A stretch of 64,000 nt of DNA, taken from the NCBI RefSeq assembly GCF_043641665.1, contig NC_092189.1, positions 11,990,333 to 12,054,332 of the forward strand, in the 5' to 3' direction. This DNA is from Enoplosus armatus. Taxonomy: Eukaryota; Chordata; Actinopteri; Centrarchiformes; Enoplosidae. The translations under genes and the position numbers were made by a program. Numbering within the stretch: position 1 is the stretch's first letter; each line of letters starts with the position of its first letter. Below, one piece after another: positions 46,989 to 57,409 of this stretch. The notes under the pieces are model-generated. The model worked only from the letters and a program-made list of their open reading frames with translations. It did no database searches and was not told where the DNA came from.

Positions 46989-47993
46989 GTGAGCTGAAAA
47001 CAACAGACCTGCTTCATACATTTTCAGTCATTATTGGCTCATAGATTTCTTGTAGCCTGAAATAAAATAACAACTCATCTGAACATTATTTTTTACTTTT
47101 TGATTACTTTCTGAATATAAAACAGCGCTGCAGTCTTTAATATGACATTACAATGTGTATGACAAGCGATCTCTTTCAGGTGGTTTAAGAAGTAGTTTTA
47201 TATTAGATGGAGATATTGTGAAGGTTGGTGGTTTTTCAACGTGATATGGTATCGTTCCCTTACAAAAATTAGTCCATTAAATTGTGAGAAATTTCTTTTG
47301 AAAATGTGTTTAAAGTAGGAACTCTAAGTGACCGTTTCTAATGATCACAATGTATTAATTTAAGAAATAATGCACTGCGCCTTAATTTCCAGAAGTTGCT
47401 TCCACATTATACAATATTTTTAATAACTTTGAATGGAATTTCATAAAATATATTTTCAAATTTAAACTGTTATTTTGATTTATTTATTAATATCATAGCC
47501 ATGACTAGTTGGCAGCAATCCTTTTAAAATAAGGTGTCTAGCACATTCTGGGTATTGGAATTAAAACCCATACATTTTTCAACAGCTGAATTTTTTTCTA
47601 CTTTTCTACAGAGACAATTATCACGAAAATCTGACGTTCCCTAATGTTACATTTGACAAAATACATTGCAACCTTGAGGGGGTGCAGTAGCTTTATAAGC
47701 AGAGTTAGGTCTCTGTGATTGGATAGCAGAGATGGATGCTGTGAACCAATAGCATACAGGACTGTACAAAGAGATCGACTCCATCCCCCATTCAGTCTCA
47801 CCACGGTAACCCTCACAGTGCTCAGAGCTGGAGAGGAGATGTGTTTATTCGAAGGCGTCCGGAATATATATTTTATTATCAATTATCTAAGGATTTAATT
47901 TAAATGGAGTGTCCATTCTGGCGATGACTTTGAACGTTGGGTTGTGTTGACGAATATCTCGATGGAAAAATAACGAATTTTAACGGAGCGAGG
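46989..47993. other. Spacer between B5 and B6
   Basis: Very AT-rich non-coding DNA with the B6 promoter block at 47,718-47,790. No intact RE1; a weak remnant is at 47,537-47,558. Confidence 0.65.
47718..47790 (+). promoter_or_regulatory. Group B promoter block of B6
   Basis: ATTGG and CCAAT 23 nt apart around AGAGATGGATGCTGTGAA, then ACTGTACAAAGAGATCGACTCC. It lies 276 bp before the start codon. Confidence 0.77.
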
Positions 47994-50447
47994 ATGACAA
48001 AGACAATAGGATACCGAGACTGGAGATGGCAGGCGCTTTGGTGGCATCATTTCTTTCTCTTGTGGAGTACAATAGACGGACAGACTCGTTACAGCATCCC
48101 GGAGGAACTGAAACAGGGCTCTGTGGTAGGAAATCTGGCCAAAGATCTGGGTTTGGGACTATCAGACATTTTTGACCGTAAGCTGCGTGTCGACTCTGAG
48201 GCTGGTAAGCAGTATTTCAACGTGGATGCGGGGAAGGGCGAGCTGGTGGTGAATGACAGAATAGACAGAGAGGCTTTATGCGGACAAAGCGCCAGCTGTG
48301 TGTTGCCTTTACAGGTTGTAACAGAGAATCCGCTACAGCTACACCGGATAGAAGTAGAAATAAGGGACATAAACGACAATTCTCCGATTTTTTCAACAGA
48401 GGAACGATCATTAAAAATAGCAGAATCTACTGCCACAGGCATACGCTTTCCCTTAGAAACAGCACAGGATCAGGACGTTGGTAGTAATTCAGTAAAATCT
48501 TATACTCTAAGTAAAGATGAGTGTTTTAGTTTAAGGATTAAAGAGTTGTCTGGTAATCGAAAGGTTCCGGAACTAGTGTTAGAGAAATCACTTGACAGAG
48601 AGAAACAAAGTGTCCATCAGTTATTACTGACAGCATTGGACGGAGGCAATCCTGTCAAAACTGGAACCACAAAAATCATAGTTACTGTACTCGACAACAA
48701 CGACAATGTCCCCGTTTTCAAAAGGCCGTTGTATAATGTAACTGTACATGAAAATAGTGCCGCTGGTTCAGTACTTGTAAAAGTTGAAGCAACAGACGCA
48801 GACGAGGGTGTTAATGGAGAGATCGAATACGCATTTGCTGAGCACACACCGCAGTCACTGCTGTCCATTTTTCATTTACATTCAGGTACAGGTGAAATAT
48901 CCTTAGTAGGACCATTAGATTATGAAAGCAATGCAATACATGAAATAGATATAACTGCTAAAGACAAAGGAGTTCCTGAGATGGAGGGCCACTGTCGTGT
49001 ACAAGTAGTAGTAATAGACATTAATGATAATGCCCCAGAAATAGTTCTAACTTCAAAACCAAACACAATACGCGAAGATGCACCAAGAGGCACTGTCGTT
49101 GCTTTAATCAGAGCACGAGACCTTGACTCCGGTGATAATGCCAAAGTCGCGTTAATACTCCCAAAGGGTTCTCCCTTCAGTTTGAAACCATCATTTTCTA
49201 ATAATTACGCACTGGTTACCAGTGGTGCTTTAGACCGAGAACGTTTCTCAGAGTATAATATTGAGATAACAGCCACTGATTCAGGCTCTCCTCCTCTGTC
49301 CAGTAAGAAAACTATACCTGTCAGCATCACTGATGTGAATGACAACCCTCCTGTATTCACTCAGCCCTCCTATAATGTATATTTAAAAGAGAATGGGGTA
49401 CCAGGGTCTATACTGTTCTCAGTATCAGCATCTGACCTGGACTTTGGTGAAAACGCCAAAATCTCTTACTCTATACTGGACTCTAAAGTGCAGGACGTGT
49501 CTGTCTCATCTTATGTTTACATTAACTCAGATAACGGCAGCATCTACAGCATGCACTCGTTTGACTATGAGAAACTGAAGGTGTTTCAGATTCAGGTTCA
49601 GGCAAAGGACCAGGGCTCTCCGTCTCTCAGCAGCAACGCCACTGTCCATGTTTTTATCCTGGACCAGAACGACAATGCCCCCGCTGTTATCTACCCCTCC
49701 TCCGCTGCCCTGGGCTCCCTCTCTCACCAGAGGATGCCTCGCTCCGCTAAAGCGGGTCACCTGGTTACTAAGGTGTCGGCCGTGGACGCTGACTCGGGCC
49801 ATAACGCCTGGATCTCCTACAAACTGGCGGAGGCCACCGACGCCTCTCTGTTCACGGTCAATCTGTACACAGGGGAGGTGAGGACTAAACGCGCTGTGTC
49901 CGAGCAGGACGACTCCTCTCAGAGGCTGCTTATAGAGATCAAGGACGACGGGGAACCGGTCCAGTCCGCCACCGTCACGGTGTCCATCCTGCTGGAGGAC
50001 GGCCTCCATGAGCCCATCTTAGACCTCCGACAGAAAGCGGCCGAGCCCAGCAAGAAAACTGGGAGAATCACCCTTTATTTGATTCTCTCTCTGGCCTCGG
50101 TGTCCGTGCTGTCTCTGCTGACTTTTCTCATCTTAGCGGTTAAATGCATCAGGAGCAGCAGAAGCAGCGGTAGTTGCTGCATGAGACGGACCGACTGTGA
50201 TGATTACAAGAACCCCAACAGAAACCTGCAGATTCAGCTCAACACCGACGGACCCATAAAGTACGTGGAGGTGCTGGGAGGAGACATGTTGTCTCAGAGT
50301 CAGTCGTTCAGGTCCTGTCTGTCTCCCATGTCAGAGTACAGTGATTTCACTCTGATTAAACCCAGCAGCACCACTGACTTTAAGGAGGTGATCAGTGTTC
50401 TGGATGCGTCTTTGCCCGACAGCACCTGGACCTTTGAGAGCCAGCAG
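47994..50447 (+). CDS. pcdhg: Protocadherin gamma variable exon B6
   Basis: 818 codons from MTKTIGYRDWRWQ; an in-frame ATG at 47,962 falls outside the frame of conservation. EC1 reads LRVDSEAGKQYFNVDAGKGEL with CGQSASC. Private EC2-EC4 include RPLYNVTVHENSAAGSV, with an extra N-glycosylation sequon (NVT), and a lysine-to-alanine change (DNAKVALILPKG). Segregating sites in the shared 3' part: Thr, Lys, Met. Donor cag/gtgagc. Confidence 0.93.
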
Positions 50448-50702
50448 GTGAGCAGTGAGTAGAACATAAATGGCATATACAGTTTTGTAAGACTTTTACT
50501 TAAACCACAGAAACCACAAAGAAAGCACAACTTTTGCTTTCACGGTGAGAATCATAATAACAAGGTTGCTCAACAGATCATCCTATATTTGAAATCAAAA
50601 TATTAAATGTATATCCAAATCAAAAGTTATGTAGTTAACTTTACTTCACTTCAACAACAGTTGTGGTTTGACCTGAAGAGTGTGTTGGGTGTTGAATGGC
50701 TT

Positions 50703-50729
50703 TTCAGCACCACAGGGATGGACAGCGAC
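50703..50729 (+). promoter_or_regulatory. RE1 site with 8-nt gap upstream of B7
   Basis: TTCAGCACC, gap ACAGGGAT, GGACAGCGAC. Only one base of the two halves departs from consensus. It lies 420 bp before the B7 promoter block. Confidence 0.82.
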
Positions 50730-51122
50730 TCTGACCCATGAGGCGTACAGAGGGCTTGACAATAGATTGTTGCTGATGGCCTTTACTCAATGGGGTAACA
50801 ATGAAAATATATAAACGCTGAACTCAATTACTATTTTCACTTCTTACATTCCCCATTCCCTGTACTTATTGATTTACATAATGAAGGCCTTCACGCATTA
50901 GAAATCCAAGCCAGGCAAAATAAAGTTGGTCTCAGTGAAATCAGTGTTAACAGTAAATATATTTTTTAATATACAGACTTTGATTTCAATACATGTATTT
51001 ATTTTACATGTATTTAAGTCATGGATATGTTAATGGCATCTCATTATGGTGTTTCACTTGTTATTTAACGACCGTGCAAAAGGGTTAGTGTGTTTTTAAC
51101 GATGCCGCTCAGTTTTCCTCTC

Positions 51123-51200
51123 ATTGGATGAGAGAGATGGATGCTGCGCACCAATAGCATTCAGAACTGTACAAAGAGATCTACTCCCTCCCCCATGCAG
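51123..51200 (+). promoter_or_regulatory. Group B promoter block of B7
   Basis: ATTGG and CCAAT 23 nt apart around AGAGATGGATGCTGCGCA, then ACTGTACAAAGAGATCTACTCC. It lies 285 bp before the start codon. Confidence 0.78.
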
Positions 51201-51407
51201 CTTCAGCACCAAAACCACAATGCTCGGAGTGGGAGGAGAGTAGGCAAATGGTTCATATACTCACAGTATAACATTATATCTTAATTTTATCTTTGACGAT
51301 GAACAGGCATCTTTTTAACGGAATATGTCACGCTCTCGGAATATGGATTTTGACTTTATATTCTCCTTTCTTGTGGATTGGAAATGATGTGTTTTACTGA
51401 ATCGGGG

Positions 51408-53861
51408 ATGACAAAGACAATGGGATACCGAGACTGGAGATGGCAGGCGCTTTGGTGGCATCATTTCTTTCTCTTGTGGAGTACAATAGACGGACAGACT
51501 CGTTACAGCATCCCGGAGGAACTGAAACAGGGCTCTGTGGTAGGAAATCTGGCCAAAGATCTGGGTTTGGGACTATCAGACATTTTTGACCGTAAGATGC
51601 GCGTCGCCTCTGAGGCTGGTGAGCAGTATTTCAGTGTGGACGCGGGGAAGGGCGAGCTGGTGGTGAATGACAGAATAGACAGAGAGGCTTTATGCGGACA
51701 AAGCGCCAGCTGTGTTCTACCTCTGCAAGTAGTTATTGAGGACCCGCTACAGTTACACCGAATTGAGGTTGAAATAAGAGATATTAATGATAATTCTCCA
51801 AGTTTCCTTTCAAACGAATTATCTTTAAAATTAGCCGAATCAGCAGCAGTTGCCACGCGCTTTCCTTTAGAGAGCGCAACAGACCCCGACGTTGGTACAA
51901 ATTCATTGAAAACATATACTCTCAGTAAAAATGAGTGTTGTTCCCTTAAAATAAAAGAAATTGAGGGTGGTAAGACCGTTCCGGAACTTGTTCTAGAAAA
52001 GCCTCTCGATCGAGAGAAAAAAGCAGTTCACAAAATATTACTAACAGCTTTAGACGGTGGGAATCCAGTAAGATCTGGAACCTCACAAATAACCATAAAT
52101 GTGCTTGACAACAATGATAACTTCCCGGTGTTTGAGAAAAATATTTACAAAGTCACCCTGGGTGAAAAAAGTATAAAAGGAGCTATTGTTATAAAGCCCA
52201 AAGCAACTGATGCAGATGAAGGTTTAAATGGTGAAATTGAATTCTCATTCGGCTCTCGGACACCAGATTCTGTTTTGTCAATGTTCGATATTAACCCCTT
52301 AACAGGTGAAATCACTCTGAAAGGAGAGTTAGACTATGAAACTACGAAGTCATATGACATTGATGTAACTGCAAAAGATAAAGGCAGCCCCGAAATGGAG
52401 GGCCACTGTCGCGTGCAAGTTGACATTACTGATTTCAATGATAACGCTCCAGATATAGTTTTCACTTCTCAGCCAAAGCCAGTGCGCGAAGACGCACCAA
52501 GTGGCACGGTAGTTGCTTTGATCAGTGCCCGAGACCTTGACTCCGGTGATAACGGTAAAGTAACATTACAACTCACCAAAGGCTCCCCCTTTAATTTGAA
52601 ACCATCCTTTTCTAATAATTACGCCCTGGTTACCAGTGGTGCTTTAGACAGAGAGAGCTGCTCGAACTATGATATTGAGATAACAGCCACTGATTCAGGC
52701 TCTCCTCCTCTGTCTAGTAAGAAAACTATACCTGTCACCATCACTGATGTGAATGACAACCCTCCTGTATTCACTCAGCCCTCCTATAATGTATATTTAA
52801 AAGAGAATGGGGTACCAGGGTCTATACTGTTCTCAGTATCAGCATCTGACCTGGACTTTGGTGAAAACGCCAAAATCTCTTACTCTATACTGGACTCTAA
52901 AGTGCAGGACGTGTCTGTCTCATCTTATGTTTACATTAACTCAGATAACGGCAGCATCTACAGCATGCACTCGTTTGACTATGAGAAACTGAAGGTGTTT
53001 CAGATTCAGGTTCAGGCAAAGGACCAGGGCTCTCCGTCTCTCAGCAGCAACGCCACTGTCCATGTTTTTATCCTGGACCAGAACGACAATGCCCCCGCTG
53101 TTATCTACCCCTCCTCCGCTGCCCTGGGCTCCCTCTCTCACCAGAGGATGCCTCGCTCCGCTAAAGCGGGTCACCTGGTTACTAAGGTGTCGGCCGTGGA
53201 CGCTGACTCGGGCCATAACGCCTGGATCTCCTACAAACTGGCGGAGGCCACCGACGCCTCTCTGTTCACGGTCAATCTGTACACAGGGGAGGTGAGGACT
53301 AAACGCGCTGTGTCCGAGCAGGACGACTCCTCTCAGAGGCTGCTTATAGAGATCAAGGACGACGGGGAACCGGTCCAGTCCGCCTCCGTCACGGTGTCCA
53401 TCCTGCTGGAGGACGGCCTCCATGAGCCCATCTTAGACCTCCGACAGAAAGCGGCCGAGCCCAGCAGGAAAACTGGGAGAATCACCCTTTATTTGATTCT
53501 CTCTCTGGCCTCGGTGTCCGTGCTGTCTCTGCTGACTTTTCTCATCTTAGCGGTTAAATGCATCAGGAGCAGCAGAAGCAGCGGTAGTTGCTGCACGAGA
53601 CGGACCGACTGTGATGATTACAAGAACCCCAACAGAAACCTGCAGATTCAGCTCAACACCGATGGACCCATAAAGTACGTGGAGGTCCTGGGAGGAGACA
53701 TGTTGTCTCAGAGTCAGTCGTTCAGGTCCTGTCTGTCTCCCATGTCAGAGTACAGTGATTTCACTCTGATTAAACCCAGCAGCACCACTGACTTTAAGGA
53801 GGTGATCAGTGTTCTGGATGCGTCTTTGCCCGACAGCACCTGGACCTTTGAGAGCCAGCAG
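51408..53861 (+). CDS. pcdhg: Protocadherin gamma variable exon B7
   Basis: 818 codons from MTKTMGYRDWRWQ; an in-frame ATG 24 bases upstream is not conserved. EC1 matches B3 (KMRVASEAGEQ) with CGQSASC. Private EC2-EC4 include a doubled Cys (SKNECCSLKIKE) and a DFNDNAP linker after EC3. EC4 end reads DRESCSNYDIEITA. Segregating sites: Ser, Arg, Thr. Last B exon; its donor cag/gtgagc lies about 1.1 kb before the C-type start codon. Confidence 0.93.
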
Positions 53862-54946
53862 GTGAGCTGAAAACCATGTGTGGTGTTGCATCTATAAATG
53901 TGGGCTGAACAGAATTTCCCTAATTCTGTTGTGTTTTTCTTCTTTCCTCTAATATTCACGAGCATAGCGCGAATTTATATTTCTTTGCTTATCTGTGGGT
54001 GTACGTGGGAAGTGTTCTGTTTCTCTGTGATGTAAACCAAATCGCACAAACTCGGTATATCAGCTACGTGACAGAGCACATTTGCCATATATTTGAGCTA
54101 TATTACTTCAGCAAATTCAGCCGTCGACGTATAGACATCTTTTGTATTGTTTGCAACAATTATATTTTATTTGTTATTTCTTCTAAAACAAACTAATTTT
54201 GCTGTTTAATTTGGGCTACATGGCCTGTATCTTCAAATTGTCTGCTGCGTGGCATTTCTACTTCAAAATATTTTATAGAACATCTTAACTTTATAGTGAA
54301 ACAACATTTCAACTTTCCTTTGACTTAGGCGAGTTGGGAAAACCAGTTTGGAAACCATGCCCCCCTGCGGATATAAATAGCATTGCTATAAATAACAGCT
54401 GCTTGATGCACTGCTGCGTTTTGACTATGAGGAGTTCTCAATGAGAGCACGTGACTGAATTGTTCAATAACATAAAATGTATCCATTTATGTTTTTTCTT
54501 GGATTATGAAAAACAGTCGCAACATGTTCCTCCTTCTGTTCATTGTCCATTGTCATTGAGAATTAGGTTGGTACTTGCCTGTCAGTGGACGTGGAGTCAG
54601 TGAAAAGTTTTCACTGTGTGTGAGAGTTGTGTGACAGAGCTGGTCCAGCCCCGTCTCCCAATGAGAGGGAAGGCCTCTGTGGCCTCTCCCCGCCCACGAG
54701 GCCAGTGAGGCGGAGGAGACGGAGCAGAGAGTTTCACTGGAGGCAGAAAGTACTTTGATTTTCGTCCTCGTTTTCTCTTAAAAGACGGCCGTCATGATCA
54801 CATCAAAACTTCCCATCGCTCTATTTTTAAAACGGAAATGTTTACCAACAAGCCTGGCAGCCTCGTTTTAACGTTACTATGGATACGTTACGGTGAAAGA
54901 AGAACTTAAAAACTTTCCCATTCTCCGATCCTCGGAGCGCAGCACA
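53862..54946. other. Spacer between B7 and the C-type exon
   Basis: AT-rich on the left, then a GC-richer promoter region (54,590-54,760). No CGCT box, no ATTGG/CCAAT 23-nt pair and no RE1 was found on either strand by eye. Confidence 0.6.
54590..54760 (+). promoter_or_regulatory. Candidate promoter of the C-type exon
   Basis: GC-richer than its surroundings, with one CCAAT (54,658-54,662), a repeated GGCCTCT motif and a GC box CCCCGCCC (54,688-54,695). It lies 190-350 bp before the C-type start codon. Assignment is from position and composition. Confidence 0.5.
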
Positions 54947-57409
54947 ATGGACTCCAGACAGAGGAAGCGCTCCGGAGGAGGGAGGCTGTGGAGGCTCTGC
55001 TTTTATCTAGCTTGCTTCTCCGGTGCCTCCGCTCAGCTCAGCTATTCTGTATCGGAAGAACTGAGCCCGGGCTCTGTCGTTGGGAATATCGCTAAAGATT
55101 TGAGTCTCACTGCTCAGCGGATTGTTCAGAGGAGGTTGCGGGTGGTCTCGGAATCCACAACGCAGTATTTTGAGGTAAAGCAGGAGACGGGCGATTTGGT
55201 TATTAAACAAACAATTGACAGGGAGCAAATGTGCGAATTAAGCTCAGCATGTTCACTACACCTCCAAATACTTCTGGAGAATCCTTTAGACATTCATCGC
55301 GTCGTGGTGGACATTCTGGATGTGAATGACAACGCACCGCAGTTTTCAACCAGCAACATTTCTCTGGAGATATCAGAGGCGGCCGCGCCGGGCACGCGGT
55401 TCCGTTTGGAGAGCGCACACGACCCCGACGTGGGGACCAACTCGTTACGCACTTACCATCTCGCAGCAAATGACTTCTTTATATTAAATGTGGAAACTAA
55501 AAGTGACGGCAGTAAGTTTCCAGAGCTAGTGGTGGACAAGCCTTTGGACAGGGAGACGCAGGCCTCGTTTCGCTTGTTGCTCAGTGCTGTGGATGGGGGT
55601 CAGCCGGAGAAGTCTGGCTCAACACTGCTGCTTATTAAAATCCTGGATGTAAATGACAATGCGCCCGTCTTTGACGAGCCTGTAAAGAAAGTTAAACTAT
55701 TAGAGAATGTTGCACGGGGCACTTTAGTAATGAAATTAAACGCGACTGACGCGGATTCGACTAACAACGGAGAAATATCTTTCCTGTTTAGTAAATACAC
55801 ACCGGAACGCGTTCTCAGCCTTTTCAGTGTGGATTCTAAAACCGGGGAGATCCGTGTGAAGGGGGATGTGGATTATGAGAAAGCCACTGCATACCACATC
55901 ACAGTGCAGGCCAGAGATGGTGGCTCTCCAGCTATGGAGGGCTCTTGTAATGTCATAGTGGACATCATTGATGTGAATGACAATGCACCAGAGGTGACTC
56001 TGACGTCACTGACCAGTCCTATCAGAGAGGACTCAGCACCGGAGACTGTGATAGCGCTCATTAGTGCTCGGGACCTGGACTCTGGTGTGAATGGCGAGGT
56101 TACATTAACTGTGCAGCCAGGTTTGCCATTTAAACTTAATTCAGCTTTTGGCATGCATTACAGCCTCACCACTGCTGGAACCCTGGACCGTGAGACTGTC
56201 CCAGAGTACACAGTGGTCATCAAGGCCACTGATGCTGGTTCCCCTCCCCTTTCATCACAAACCACCTTCGTGGTGAAGCTCTCCGATGTAAATGACAATG
56301 CCCCCACCTTCTCTCAGCCTTCATACTCTGTGGACATCCCAGAGAACAATGCTCCCAGTGCCCCCATCGCTGCTGTTTCAGCCTCTGATCCAGACCTTGG
56401 TGACAATGCTCGCATCTCCTACTCCATCCTTCCCAGCATGGTCCAGGGCTCATCAATCGCTTCTTATGTCTACATTAACCCAGAGAGTGGCCACATCTAC
56501 AGCATGCGCTCTCTGGATCATGAACAGCTTAACGCTTTCCGTATTGAGGTGCAGGCCCGGGATGCTGGGGTGCCCCCACGGACAGCCAACGTCACTGTGC
56601 ATGTGTTTGTGGTGGATGTGAATGACAATGCACCAGTGATTGTACACCCCTCCTTCCCAAAAGACAAAAGGTTACAGCTCAGTGTGCCCCCATCTGCCGG
56701 CCCAGGGCACCTCATAAATAAACTTGTAGGGGTGGATGCAGACAGTGGGCACAATGCATGGTTGTTTTACTCAATCGCCCAAGGACCAAATGCTGGCATG
56801 TTCCGTATTGGGGCACACACTGGTGAGCTCCGTACAGCCCGCAAGTGGGCTGAGGAGGAGGCAGGTTTGACGTATGACATCGTGATCATCATTCAGGACA
56901 ATGGTGACCCGCCAAAGTCCAGTTCTGTGAATATTACAGTAACTGTAGATGAGAAGGGCACGGCCAACGATGCTCCAGCCAGCCCCCGCCACACACCCTT
57001 CTACCACCGTACTGGGATGTCGGACATCACCCTGTACCTCATCATCTCTCTAGCTTGTGTATCAGCTGTGTCCTTCATCACCTTTGTCATCCTCATGGTA
57101 CGCTGCCTAAGGCACCGTGACCCAGGGCTGGGAGACTCTGACTGCTGCTGCTACGGTCGGCACAGGTCCAGCCGCTACCACCAGAGGCCCAGCAAGGACC
57201 TGCACCTGCAGCTCAATACTGATGGACCCATACGCTATATGGAGGTCGTGGGAGGCCCCCAGGAGGCACACACACGCACCTACAGGCCCTGCTATTCCAC
57301 CTTATCCAGCCGCAGTGACTTTGTATTTATGAAGACACCCATGCTGAGTCACAACAACACACTCAACATGACACTCAGCAGGAAGCACCTTATGAACTCA
57401 GTCAGTGAG
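54947..57409 (+). CDS. pcdhg: Protocadherin gamma C-type variable exon
   Basis: 821 codons. Start chosen at ATG in CACAATGG (MDSRQRKRSGGGR); the frame opens earlier only with a GTG. Signal peptide 1-29 ending GASA, mature QLSYSVSEEL. EC1 has CELSSAC and six cadherin repeats follow, with DVNDNAP linkers; the first is near residue 125. EC5 has SYVYINPESGHIYSMRS, close to group B, and EC6 has the GHNAW motif. Membrane helix about 696-719. Tail: CCCYGRHR, then LHLQLNTDGPIRYMEVVGG and SDFVFMK. It shares no long identical DNA tract with A or B. Its place as the last variable exon before the constant exons and its own promoter type fit a C isoform, possibly the c5 class. Donor gag/gtgagg, phase 0. 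Confidence 0.9.

Larger units (their letters stand above)
50448..51407. other. Spacer between B6 and B7
   Basis: Non-coding. RE1 with 8-nt gap (50,703-50,729), promoter block (51,123-51,200), B7 leader. Confidence 0.7.
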
